Assembly (NCBI RefSeq): GCF_019511665.1
Contig: NZ_JAEUAW010000003.1
Span: 1-64,000, forward strand
Source: Microbacterium jejuense
GTDB lineage: Bacteria; Actinomycetota; Actinomycetes; Actinomycetales; Microbacteriaceae
Length of the DNA: 64,000 nt
Direction: 5' to 3'
The position numbers and the translations under genes are program-made. This document shows, one piece after another, positions 34,599 to 42,901 of this stretch. The notes under the pieces are model-generated. The model saw only the letters and a list, made by a program, of their open reading frames with translations. It made no database searches and had not been told where the DNA came from. Within the stretch, counting starts at the first letter, position 1, and each line of letters begins with the position of its first letter.

Positions 34599-35413
34599 CC
34601 ACCGTGACGCAGACCCCCGCTCCCGTGCCGGCGGTGCCCACCCGCGTCGCCGACTCGCCCTACCGTCTGAGCTTCGGCCACCTGCTGCGGAGCGAGTGGA
34701 TCAAGATCACCTCGGTCCGCTCGACGTGGTGGTCGCTCGGCGTCGCCGCGGCGCTCTCGGTGGCGATCTCGATGATGATCGCGGGCGCTTCGTCGAGCTT
34801 CGGCCCGGGCTTCCCCGCCGTCAGCGCGATCCTGATGCCCACGCAGTTCACCATGCTCGTGGCGGGAATCCTGGGCGCGATCGTGATCACCGGCGAGTAT
34901 TCCACCGGGATGATCCGCTCGAGCCTCACGGCGGAGCCCCGTCGCGGCGCCGTCCTGGCCGCCAAGGCCACCGTGGTGGCGGTGCTGATGGCGGTCGTCA
35001 CGGCCGTCACGTACGCGATCTCGATCGCGGCCACCGCTCCCCTGCTGACCGAGGGCATCGACTGGTCCGAGCCGTCGCTCGCGATCGTCCCGCTCGCCTA
35101 CGGCGTGCTGTCGATGGTCGTGTTCACGCTCATCGGACTCGGCTTCGGGTTCATCGTCCGCAACGGCGCCGGCGCGATCGCCGCGACCGTGGGCGTGCTC
35201 TTCGTGCTGCCGATCGTGGTGCAGATGTTCGCCATGGCCGGAGAGGGCTGGCGCTGGATCGTCGACCTCGGTCAGTACCTCCCGATGAACGCGGCATCGA
35301 CGCTGACCTCGCCGGGCGGCGACGACATCGTGCCGGCGCTGCTCGCCCTCATCGGCTGGACCGTCGTCCCCCTGGTGATCGGCTGGGGCGTCCTGCGCAC
35401 GCGTGACGCGTAG
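34595..35413 (+). CDS. ABC-2 type permease
   Basis: A 272-residue membrane partner of the preceding ATPase, with about six helices after a cytoplasmic N-terminus (LSFGHLLRSEWIKITSVRSTWW). The segment IVITGEYSTGMIRSSLTAEPRRGAVLAAK is characteristic of ABC-2 permeases. Overlap with the ATPase gene ensures equal production. Its TAG stop is part of the -10 element of the following kinase gene. Confidence 0.93.
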   Translation: MTTVTQTPAPVPAVPTRVADSPYRLSFGHLLRSEWIKITSVRSTWWSLGVAAALSVAISMMIAGASSSFGPGFPAVSAILMPTQFTMLVAGILGAIVITGEYSTGMIRSSLTAEPRRGAVLAAKATVVAVLMAVVTAVTYAISIAATAPLLTEGIDWSEPSLAIVPLAYGVLSMVVFTLIGLGFGFIVRNGAGAIAATVGVLFVLPIVVQMFAMAGEGWRWIVDLGQYLPMNAASTLTSPGGDDIVPALLALIGWTVVPLVIGWGVLRTRDA

Positions 35414-35416
35414 AGT
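35411..35416 (+). promoter_or_regulatory. -10 element, leaderless kinase-regulator transcript
   Basis: TAGAGT, 7 nt before the ATG at 35424 and overlapping the permease stop codon, so the two-component genes can be transcribed apart from the ABC genes. Confidence 0.5.
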
Positions 35417-35423
35417 CGACCGC

Positions 35424-36686
35424 ATGGCTCGCAGCGGCAGCTCCGCACCCGTTCCGGCGGATGCGGAGCTGCTGCTGCCGCGCCCTCCCGGTGTGATCCG
35501 CCGGTTCTGGGCGCGGCATCCGCTGTTCACCGACATCCTCGTGGCCATCGTCGGCCTCGCCATCGCCGTCACCACGGCGGGCCCGGTCGGCACCGACAAC
35601 GCCGACCCCGGGGCGCCGGTGCACATCGTCTCGATGGTGATCGCGATCGCGGCCGCCGCCGCGCTCATGCTGCGCCGCCGCTGGCCGCTGGTGCCGTACG
35701 CGCTCGCCGTGCTGCTGCAGCTCGTCATGCTGGCGTACCCGTCGGCGGCGGGATCGCCGCTGCTGATCCTCTCGATGTACGCCGTCGCCGTGTACGCCTC
35801 CAGCCGTCTGTGCTGGATCGCCTACGGCGTCGGAATGGGCGCCATCGCCGTCGTCGGAGGTTTCGAGGCGCTGCTGGGCACTGTCGACGTCCTCGGGGCG
35901 CTCAACGCGCTGCTGTCGGCCGCGGTGGTGGCTCTCGTGGGCGCGCTGGTGGGCGTCAACATCGGCAACCGCAAGCGCTACCTCGAAGCCGTCATCGACC
36001 GATCACGGCAGCTCATCGTGGAGCGCGATCAGCAGGCGCAGCTTGCGGCCGCCGACGAACGCGCCCGCATCGCCCGCGAGATGCACGACGTGGTGTCGCA
36101 CTCGCTCACCGTCGTGGTCGCTCTCGCCGAGGGCGCGATGGCGACGCCCGACATCGATCGAGCGCGGGGAGCGATGGATGCCGCGGCCACCACTGCGCGC
36201 GAAGCCCTGAGAGAGATGCGCGTCATGCTCGGTGTGCTGCGCGACGGCGACGCAGACGCGCCGCTGGCGCCCCTGGCCCCGGTGTCGCCGTACGACGTCG
36301 TCGCGGCGGCCCAGCGGGCCGGATACCCCGCGACGCTCGTCGTGACGGGCGCCGCCGAGCTCGCCGACACCGCTCAGTACGCCATCGGACGCATCGTGCA
36401 GGAGGGCGTCACGAACGCCATGCGTCACGCACCCTCGGCGACGGCGATCCAGGTGCGCATCGACCACGATGCGGATGCCACGACCGTCACCGTGCACAAC
36501 GACCGCGCCGAGCCATCCAACGGCCCGGGCGGCTTCGGCCTCCGCGGCATCGCCGAACGCACGACGCACATCGGCGGGACGCTGTCGGCGGGTCCCGACG
36601 GCGCCGGAGGCTGGCGGCTCACCGCGACGATCCCGGTCACCGAGCCGAGAGCCGATGCCGCGCCGCCGAGAGAGGACGCTCCATGA
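35424..36686 (+). CDS. sensor histidine kinase (HisKA_3)
   Basis: A 420-residue kinase of the NarX/DesK-like class common next to actinobacterial ABC exporters. Residues about 30-190 contain five to six membrane helices with only short loops, implying intramembrane sensing. The phosphorylated His is in ERARIAREMHDVVSHSLTVVVALAEGA; the ATPase domain has VQEGVTNAMRHAPSAT and GGFGLRGIAERT. ATGA overlap with the regulator gene. Confidence 0.94.
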   Translation: MARSGSSAPVPADAELLLPRPPGVIRRFWARHPLFTDILVAIVGLAIAVTTAGPVGTDNADPGAPVHIVSMVIAIAAAAALMLRRRWPLVPYALAVLLQLVMLAYPSAAGSPLLILSMYAVAVYASSRLCWIAYGVGMGAIAVVGGFEALLGTVDVLGALNALLSAAVVALVGALVGVNIGNRKRYLEAVIDRSRQLIVERDQQAQLAAADERARIAREMHDVVSHSLTVVVALAEGAMATPDIDRARGAMDAAATTAREALREMRVMLGVLRDGDADAPLAPLAPVSPYDVVAAAQRAGYPATLVVTGAAELADTAQYAIGRIVQEGVTNAMRHAPSATAIQVRIDHDADATTVTVHNDRAEPSNGPGGFGLRGIAERTTHIGGTLSAGPDGAGGWRLTATIPVTEPRADAAPPREDAP

Positions 36687-37372
36687 CCGACGCCGCCCCC
36701 ATCCGCGTGCTCCTGGCCGACGACCAGGCGCTCATCCGCGTGGGCTTCCGCCTCGTGCTCGAGGCCGAAGACGATCTGGTCGTCGTGGGCGAGGCCGGCG
36801 ACGGTCAGGAGGCCGCCGACCTCGCCGCCCGGCTGCGGCCCGACGTGGTGCTGATGGATGTCAGGATGCCGGTGCTCGACGGGATCGCGGCGACCGCCCT
36901 CATCGCGCGTGCCGCCCCCGAGACGCGGGTGCTCGTGCTCACGACGTTCGACCTCGACGAGTACGCCTTCGGCGCTCTGGAGGCCGGCGCGAGCGGATTC
37001 CTGCTGAAGGACGCGCAACGAGCGGAGCTGACCTCCGCGATCCGCGCCGTCCACCGTGGCGACACTCCGCTCTCGCCGCGGGTCACGCGGGTGCTGCTGG
37101 ACCGGCTGGCCCTGCAGCCGGCGCCGAGCCCGGCGATCCCGGACCCGACCGGCGACCTCACCGACCGCGAACGCGAGGTGTTCCTGGCGATGGGTCGCGG
37201 CTACACCAACGCCGAGATCTCGCAGCAGCTGTTCCTCAGCGAGTCGACCGTCAAGACGCACGTGAGCCGCGTGCTGGCGAAGGTCGGGGCACGCGACCGC
37301 GTGCACGCGGTCATCCTCGCCCACCGCCTGCGGCTGCTCGGCGACGACGACCCGTTGCCGCCTCTGCGCTGA
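36683..37372 (+). CDS. LuxR-type response regulator
   Basis: A 229-residue partner of the preceding kinase. The receiver has DDQ at the acidic pocket, the phospho-Asp in VVLMDVRMPVLDG and K in FLLKDAQ; the HTH reads LTDREREVFLAMGRGYTNAEISQQLFLSESTVKTHVSRVLAKVG. Likely activates the adjacent ABC exporter. The gene ends 36 bases before the mscS-type gene, which has its own promoter. Confidence 0.95.
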   Translation: MTDAAPIRVLLADDQALIRVGFRLVLEAEDDLVVVGEAGDGQEAADLAARLRPDVVLMDVRMPVLDGIAATALIARAAPETRVLVLTTFDLDEYAFGALEAGASGFLLKDAQRAELTSAIRAVHRGDTPLSPRVTRVLLDRLALQPAPSPAIPDPTGDLTDREREVFLAMGRGYTNAEISQQLFLSESTVKTHVSRVLAKVGARDRVHAVILAHRLRLLGDDDPLPPLR

Positions 37373-37395
37373 GGTCTTTCCAAGGCCCCGATCGT

Positions 37396-37401
37396 TAGGC
37401 T
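37396..37401 (+). promoter_or_regulatory. -10 element, leaderless mscS transcript
   Basis: TAGGCT, 7 nt before the ATG at 37409. Confidence 0.6.
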
Positions 37402-37408
37402 GGGGGCG

Positions 37409-38500
37409 ATGAACTCCGTGCCCCTCGAAGATCCCCCGGCCATCGCGACGGCGTCGTTCTGGCAGAGCGTCGGTGACTTCTTCGTGTCGGCTGGTTGGAA
37501 TGTGCTGGCCGTCGTCGGGATCATCATCGGCGCGTTCCTCCTCGTGTGGATCCTGCGCGCGGTGATCCACCGGGTGGTGAACCGCATCGTCAACGGCGCG
37601 AAGTCCAAGGCGAACGTCGACGACACGCAGGCCCTCGAGCGCTCGCCCCTGGCCTCGGTCCGCCTCGTGCAGCGCACCCGCACGCTGGGCTCGATCCTCA
37701 GCAACATCGTGAACGTGACGGTGGTCGTGATCGCGCTGCTGCTCATCATCAACGTCCTCGCTCCCACTGCTCTGGGCTCGCTGACGCTGCTCACGGCCGC
37801 CGTCGGCGCCGGCCTCGGCTTCGGCGCCCAGAACATCGTCAAGGACGTCCTCAACGGCATCTTCATCGTCGCCGAGGATCAGGTCGGCATCGGCGACGTC
37901 GTCGACCTCGGGCTCGCCACCGGCATCGTCGAGTACGTCAGCGTGCGCGTGACGCACGTCCGCGATGTCAACGGCACGCTGTGGTACGTCCGCAACGGTG
38001 AGATCACGCGCATCGGCAACCTGTCGCAGGGATGGTCGCGCGTCATCCTCGATCTCTCGGTCGCGGTCGACTCCGACATCGACGAGGTCGAGCGGGTCAT
38101 GCTCGACACCGCAAAGGGGCTCGCCAAGGACCCCAAGTGGCGCACGCGCATCATCGAGCAGCCCGAGGTGTGGGGTCTGGAGTCGATCTCGGGCGACGCG
38201 CTCGTCATCCGTCTCGTGATGAAGACCCGCGCGAACGCCAAGGACGACGTGGCGCGCGAGCTGCGCATGCGCCTCAAGCACGCGATCGACGAGATGGGCA
38301 TCTCCCTCCCGTCCCTCACGGCCGTCATGCCCTCGGGCCTGGAGGGCGCCCAGCGGGTGCGCGGTGCGAACCCGCCGAAGACGCGCCCCAACCCGGTCGC
38401 GCCCGCCGCCGAGGGCGCAGTGTGGAAGCCCAAGCGCACGAGCAAGAAGAAGACCTCACCGGACGACGCGTCCGGCACGACTCCCGGAGCGACCTCATGA
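37409..38500 (+). CDS. MscS-family mechanosensitive channel
   Basis: A 363-residue small-conductance channel protein that releases solutes on hypo-osmotic shock. Three helices (about 28-52, 90-118, 122-150) end in the pore-lining TM3 sequence LTAAVGAGLGFGAQNIVKDVLNGIFI. The beta domain follows (VGIGDVVDLG ... RNGEITRIGNLSQGWSRV), then the alpha/beta domain. The C-terminus is a basic, Pro/Lys-rich tail (WKPKRTSKKKTSP). The stop overlaps the ATG of the haemoglobin gene. Confidence 0.94.
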   Translation: MNSVPLEDPPAIATASFWQSVGDFFVSAGWNVLAVVGIIIGAFLLVWILRAVIHRVVNRIVNGAKSKANVDDTQALERSPLASVRLVQRTRTLGSILSNIVNVTVVVIALLLIINVLAPTALGSLTLLTAAVGAGLGFGAQNIVKDVLNGIFIVAEDQVGIGDVVDLGLATGIVEYVSVRVTHVRDVNGTLWYVRNGEITRIGNLSQGWSRVILDLSVAVDSDIDEVERVMLDTAKGLAKDPKWRTRIIEQPEVWGLESISGDALVIRLVMKTRANAKDDVARELRMRLKHAIDEMGISLPSLTAVMPSGLEGAQRVRGANPPKTRPNPVAPAAEGAVWKPKRTSKKKTSPDDASGTTPGATS

Positions 38501-38976
38501 CCGATGCGACCCCGATCACGTTCTACGAGGAGGTCGGCGGCCACGACACGTTCGTGCGCCTCGTCGACAGCTTCTACCGCGGCGTCGCCGACGACGAGGT
38601 GCTGCGCCCGATGTATCCCGAGGAAGACCTCGGCCCCGCCAAGCACCGGCTGACGACGTTCCTCGAGCAGTACTGGGGCGGCCCCACGACGTACGGCGAG
38701 CAGCGCGGGCACCCGCGTCTTCGCATGCGCCACGCCGCGTTCCACGTCGACCCCGACGCCCGCGACCGCTGGCTCGCCCACATGCGCGTGGCCGTCGACG
38801 AGCTCAAGCTGCCGCCGCTGCACGAGGCGACGCTGTGGGATTACCTGCAGCGCGCCGCGTATGCCATGGTGAACACGTTCGAGCCCTCGGGCATCGGACC
38901 TTCCGCCGGCGGGCGAGGGGCAGCATCCCTTCCGGTCACGGCGCCACCGCCCTCGCCACCCGACACCACCCGCTGA
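38497..38976 (+). CDS. glbO: group II truncated haemoglobin
   Basis: A 159-residue TrHbO-type globin that binds O2 or related ligands. Typical landmarks are FYEEVGGHDTFVRLVDSFY, the MYPEEDLGPAKHRLTTFLEQYWGGP block and the proximal His H79 in PRLRMRHAAF, with the G8 Trp in RDRWLAHM. The core ends near residue 130; the last 28 residues are a Gly/Pro-rich tail. ATGA overlap with the MscS gene shows coupled translation; the functional link is not obvious. Confidence 0.95.
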   Translation: MTDATPITFYEEVGGHDTFVRLVDSFYRGVADDEVLRPMYPEEDLGPAKHRLTTFLEQYWGGPTTYGEQRGHPRLRMRHAAFHVDPDARDRWLAHMRVAVDELKLPPLHEATLWDYLQRAAYAMVNTFEPSGIGPSAGGRGAASLPVTAPPPSPPDTTR

Positions 38977-39008
38977 ATCCCCCACGACCGGCCGACGAAG
39001 GAGTCGAC

Positions 39009-40673
39009 ATGCCCGCAGCCACCCATCGCACCGACGTGCTCGTGATCGGATGGGGGCTGGCCGGTCTCGTCGCGGCCTCCGAAGCCGCCGCCGCCGGCAA
39101 GAAGGTCATGATCGTCGACCAGGAGCCGCGGACCAACCTCGGCGGTCAGGCGTGGTGGTCGTTCGGCGGCCTGTTCTTCATCGACTCTCCCGAGCAGCGC
39201 CGTCTCGGCATCCACGACTCGTTCGAGCTGGCACGTCAGGACTGGTTCGGCAACGCGGCATTCGACCGGGACGAAGACCTGTGGCCTCGTCGCTGGGCCG
39301 AGGCGTACCTGCAGTTCGCGCACCACGAGAAGCGCGCGTGGCTGCGTGAGAAGGGCGTGGGGTTCTTCCCCATCGTGGGCTGGGCCGAACGCGGAGGCTA
39401 CACCGCGACGGGCCCCGGAAACTCCGTGCCGCGCTTCCACATCACGTGGGGCACGGGTCCCGGCCTCGTCGCTCCCTTCCAGGCCGAGCTCGAGGCCGCC
39501 GAGGCGGACGGCCGCGTCACGATCCTGCCCCGGCATCGGGTGACGGCGCTCACGGTCGAGGGCGGCGTCGTCACCGGCGCCTCCGGCGACGTGCTCGAAC
39601 CCTCCGGCACCGCCCGCGGCGTCGCGAGCTCGCGTGACGTCGTCGACACGTTCGCGATCACCGCCGACGCGACCATCGTGGCGTCGGGCGGCATCGGCGG
39701 CAACCATGACCTGGTGCGCCAGTGGTGGCCGGAGCGCCTCGGCACTCCCCCGCAGACGATGATCACGGGCGTCCCCGCCTACGTCGACGGCTCCATGCAG
39801 CCGGTGAGCGCCGCCGCCGGCGCCCGTCTGATCAACGGCGACCGCATGTGGCACTACGTCGAGGGGATCCAGAACTGGGATCCGGTGTGGCCGGATCACG
39901 GCATCCGGATCCTCCCCGGTCCGTCCTCGGTCTGGCTCGACGCCACGGGCACGCGTCTGCCGGTGCCGCTGTTCCCGGGCTTCGACACGCTGGGCACGCT
40001 CGCCCACCTGCGGGCCACCGGGTACGACCACTCGTGGTTCGTGCTCTCGCAGAAGATCATCGAGAAGGAGTTCACGCTCTCGGGCAGCGAGCAGAACCCC
40101 GACCTCACCGGCAAGGACGTCCGCCTGCTGGCGAAGTCGAGGCTCGGCAAGGGCGCCGCCGGACCGGTCCAGGCCTTCATGGACAAGGGCGCCGACTTCG
40201 TCGTGCGAGAGAAGCTCGACGATCTCATCGCGGGCATGCAGGCCCTTCCCGGCGGCGAGGTGCTCGACCCGGAACGCGTCCGGTTCGAGATCGAGGCCCG
40301 CGATCGCGAGATCGACAACGACTTCACGAAGGACGCGCAGATCGCGATGCTGCGATCGGCGCGCGCGTTCCGCGGCGACCGGATCATCCGCACGGCGACG
40401 CCGCACCGCATCCTGGCGAAGGACTCCGGCCCGCTCATCGCCGTCAAGCTGCACGTGCTCACCCGCAAGTCGCTGGGCGGCATCGAGACCGACCTGTCAG
40501 GTCGTGCCCTGGGCGCCGACGGCGCGCCCGTGCCGGGCCTGTATGCGGCGGGCGAGGCGAGCGGCTTCGGCGGCGGCGGCGTGCACGGCTACCGCGCGCT
40601 GGAGGGGACGTTCGTGGGTGGATGCCTCTTCTCGGGGCGCGTCGCCGGCCGGGCTGCCGCGGCCGCCGTGTGA
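39009..40673 (+). CDS. FAD-binding dehydrogenase (ketosteroid dehydrogenase-like)
   Basis: A 554-residue flavoprotein of the FAD-binding-2 superfamily (3-ketosteroid delta1-dehydrogenase / fumarate reductase type). The dinucleotide fold is VLVIGWGLAGLVAASEAAAAGKKVMIVDQE at residues 9-38, and the second FAD contact is GLYAAGEASGFGGGGVHGYRALEGTFVGGC near the C-terminus. It matches the group of putative FAD-binding dehydrogenases (Rv0785-like); no membrane segment. AAGGAG gives a strong ribosome site. The substrate, steroid or otherwise, is not determined. Confidence 0.92.
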   Translation: MPAATHRTDVLVIGWGLAGLVAASEAAAAGKKVMIVDQEPRTNLGGQAWWSFGGLFFIDSPEQRRLGIHDSFELARQDWFGNAAFDRDEDLWPRRWAEAYLQFAHHEKRAWLREKGVGFFPIVGWAERGGYTATGPGNSVPRFHITWGTGPGLVAPFQAELEAAEADGRVTILPRHRVTALTVEGGVVTGASGDVLEPSGTARGVASSRDVVDTFAITADATIVASGGIGGNHDLVRQWWPERLGTPPQTMITGVPAYVDGSMQPVSAAAGARLINGDRMWHYVEGIQNWDPVWPDHGIRILPGPSSVWLDATGTRLPVPLFPGFDTLGTLAHLRATGYDHSWFVLSQKIIEKEFTLSGSEQNPDLTGKDVRLLAKSRLGKGAAGPVQAFMDKGADFVVREKLDDLIAGMQALPGGEVLDPERVRFEIEARDREIDNDFTKDAQIAMLRSARAFRGDRIIRTATPHRILAKDSGPLIAVKLHVLTRKSLGGIETDLSGRALGADGAPVPGLYAAGEASGFGGGGVHGYRALEGTFVGGCLFSGRVAGRAAAAAV

Positions 40674-40675
40674 AG

Positions 40676-40700
40676 CGGCCGGCCGGGCCTCGGTCGGCCG
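40676..40700. terminator. terminator between convergent FAD dehydrogenase and hypothetical gene
   Basis: CGGCCGGCC/GGTCGGCCG, 9 bp with one G-T pair and a 7-nt loop, lying exactly between the two stop codons. Confidence 0.7.
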
Positions 40701-41378
40701 TCAGGCCGCGGCGGGACCCGTGCGACGCACCGGCGTGAGACCCGACACCAGGGGTCCCCGCACCACGATGTGCCCCCGATCGAGCGTGATCCGCGTCCAC
40801 GGGCCGTTCGCGTAGACGCGCGACGTCTCGGCGCCGCTGATGAAGCCCATGCTCAGGGCCGCGAACGCCACGCCCAGCGGCAGGCCGCCGAGGTCGTCAT
40901 CGGGTGCGCCCCACACGGCGGCGCGCACCGCCCGGACCACATCCTCGCCGGCATCCGTGGGCACCGTGTCGGAGACGCGGGCGATGCCGCCCTGCGCCTT
41001 CGCCGCCAGCGTCGACGCGTCGATGCCGGCGCGCGACTCCCACCCGCCGCGCGGCGGTGCGATCCCCGCCCACGCGGCCGACAGCGCGGTCTCTGGCAGG
41101 CTCACCGCCCGCGGATCGTCGGCGACCGCGGTCAGCGTGGAGGCGTCGACGATGAGGTCGCACACCAGCTCGGGGTCGGCCGCCAGCGTACGCATCGCCA
41201 GCACCGTCGGCGTCGCGTCGCCCAGGCCGCGAGGTGCGAGCGGCGCCGCCGTCATCGCCAGCACGCCTCCCGATGCCTGCAGTCGCACACCCTCGTCCGT
41301 GAAGCGGGCCGCCCGCCCGGCGAAGGTGAGCGCATCCGCGGCGGAGGCGGGATCGGCGAACAGCAGGCGCGGAGACAT
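40701..41378 (-). CDS. conserved hypothetical protein, 225 aa
   Basis: Not recognised. Soluble, Ala-rich mixed alpha/beta protein. The N-terminal half has regularly spaced short strands (VRLQASGGVLAMTAAPLAP, VCDLIVDASTLTAVADD); the C-terminal half includes VYANGPWTRITLDRGHIVVRGP. No catalytic motif, signal peptide or cysteine cluster. The alternating segments may form a shallow open barrel. Leaderless-type promoter; divergent from the tesB-like gene. Confidence 0.8.
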   Translation of the reverse strand: MSPRLLFADPASAADALTFAGRAARFTDEGVRLQASGGVLAMTAAPLAPRGLGDATPTVLAMRTLAADPELVCDLIVDASTLTAVADDPRAVSLPETALSAAWAGIAPPRGGWESRAGIDASTLAAKAQGGIARVSDTVPTDAGEDVVRAVRAAVWGAPDDDLGGLPLGVAFAALSMGFISGAETSRVYANGPWTRITLDRGHIVVRGPLVSGLTPVRRTGPAAA

Positions 41379-41385
41379 CGCCCCT

Positions 41386-41391
41386 AAGCTA
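41386..41391 (-). promoter_or_regulatory. -10 element, leaderless 225-aa protein transcript
   Basis: TAGCTT on the minus strand, 7 nt before the ATG at 41378. Confidence 0.5.
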
Positions 41392-41452
41392 CCAAGCGGA
41401 AACGACGGGCGGCCCGCCGCCCCCTATCCGCGCACCGACGACGAGGAGACCC

Positions 41453-42361
41453 GTGAACGCAGAGCACCCCACCGATCCCCCGTCCGACGCGGTCGCGTCG
41501 ATGCTCTCGGTGCTCGACCTCAGCGGCTCCGACGCCCGCACGACGGAGGACATCTTCACCGGCCGCTCGCAGTCGATGCCCCTCGGCCGGGTGTACGGCG
41601 GTCAGGTGCTCGCGCAGTCGATCGTGGCGGCATCCCGCACGCTCCCCGCGGACCGCAAGGTGCACTCGATGCACGGCTACTTCCTGCGCCCGGGCGACTC
41701 CGCGAAGGGCATCACCTTCTCGGTGGACCGCATCCACGACGGCCGCTCGTTCTCGACCCGCCGGACGCAGGCGTTCCAGGAGGGCGTGCCGATCTTCTCG
41801 ATGATCGCCTCGTTCCAGGACGAGGATCCGGGCGTCGAACACCAGGCGCCGATGCCCTCGGGTGTGCCGCATCCCGACGATCTTCCCGATGTCGAGGCGC
41901 GGCTGGACGGCCTGCACCCCATGTCGAAGAGGTTCTTCACCGACCGCCCGGTCGAGCTGCGCCACATCCCGTCGCCGATCTACACGGCCGTCGAGGGACC
42001 GCGCCGGCCGGATCAGATGGTCTGGATGCGGGTGCGCCGGGCGATCCCGGACGATCCGGGGATCCATCGCGCGGCACTCGCGTACCTCACGGACCTCACG
42101 ATCCAGGAGTCGATCCTGCGCGCGCACGGCATCGCCTGGACCACCCCGGGCCTCAAGGTCGCGAGCCTCGACCACGCCATGTGGTGGCATCGGTTCGGGC
42201 GAGTGGACGAGTGGATGCTGTACGTCCAGGAGTCCCCGAGCGCCCGCGGCGGTCGCGGGCTCGCGACCGGCCGCATCTACAGCGCCGACGGTGCGCTGCT
42301 CGCGAGCGTCGCGCAGGAGATCATGGTGCGCGTACCGGAGGACCGGCCTGAGCAGAGCTGA
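41453..42361 (+). CDS. tesB: acyl-CoA thioesterase II
   Basis: Double hot-dog acyl-CoA thioesterase, 302 residues, hydrolysing medium/long acyl-CoAs to free acids. Signatures: RVYGGQVLAQSIVAASRTL and HSMHGYFLRPGD in the first hot-dog, SLDHAMWWHR in the second, with the catalytic Asp/Gln/Thr pattern of TesB (LASVAQEIMVRV). GTG start with AGGAG upstream. It converges on a second, unrelated thioesterase gene. Confidence 0.94.
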   Translation: MNAEHPTDPPSDAVASMLSVLDLSGSDARTTEDIFTGRSQSMPLGRVYGGQVLAQSIVAASRTLPADRKVHSMHGYFLRPGDSAKGITFSVDRIHDGRSFSTRRTQAFQEGVPIFSMIASFQDEDPGVEHQAPMPSGVPHPDDLPDVEARLDGLHPMSKRFFTDRPVELRHIPSPIYTAVEGPRRPDQMVWMRVRRAIPDDPGIHRAALAYLTDLTIQESILRAHGIAWTTPGLKVASLDHAMWWHRFGRVDEWMLYVQESPSARGGRGLATGRIYSADGALLASVAQEIMVRVPEDRPEQS

Positions 42362-42379
42362 CGCGCGGCGCGTGGCCGC

Positions 42380-42901
42380 TCAGCGCCGGTGGGCGTAGAC
42401 GATGGGCTCGCCGACGAAGGGCGCCCAGGCCTGGCGCTCTTCGGCCGTGAGGCGCAGCGGGCGCCCGGTGGCGGCATCCACCTTCACGATGACCGTCATG
42501 GCGCGCGCGTAGAGGACGCGCTGCAGGTCGGCTGTCTCGGCGGGGCTGTAGACCTCGTAGCAGACCTCGATGCTCGAGCCGCCCATCTTGCCGAACCACA
42601 TCTGCACGTCGAGGGGATGACGCTGATACGGCACAGGAGCGAGGTACTCGATCTCTTGCCGTGCGATCAGCGTGAGCACGCCGCTGAAGATGCTGGAGTC
42701 GAGCACGGCCGTCGGCGGCGCGTCCTCGCCCGGGGCGGGCACCCAGAACGCGCGCACGCGGGCCTCTTCGAGCAGCTTGAGCATCGACGTGTTGTTGACG
42801 TGGTTGAACGCGTCGAGGTCGCCCCACCGCAGGTGGATGGGGATGTGCAGCCGGAGGCCGCCCCCTTCGGGAGCGGCCTCCGCGCGTGCCGTGTCAGTCA
42901 C
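42380..42901 (-). CDS. 4HBT-type acyl-CoA thioesterase
   Basis: A 173-residue single hot-dog protein of the YbgC/FadM class. The catalytic Asp lies in RWGDLDAFNHVNNTSMLKLLEEARV; IEYLAPVPYQRHPLDV and the SSIEVCYEVYS strand complete the fold. Its first codons overlap the end of ettA by 8 nt, so it is translated from the ettA mRNA. Substrate unknown. Confidence 0.92.
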   Translation of the reverse strand: MTDTARAEAAPEGGGLRLHIPIHLRWGDLDAFNHVNNTSMLKLLEEARVRAFWVPAPGEDAPPTAVLDSSIFSGVLTLIARQEIEYLAPVPYQRHPLDVQMWFGKMGGSSIEVCYEVYSPAETADLQRVLYARAMTVIVKVDAATGRPLRLTAEERQAWAPFVGEPIVYAHRR

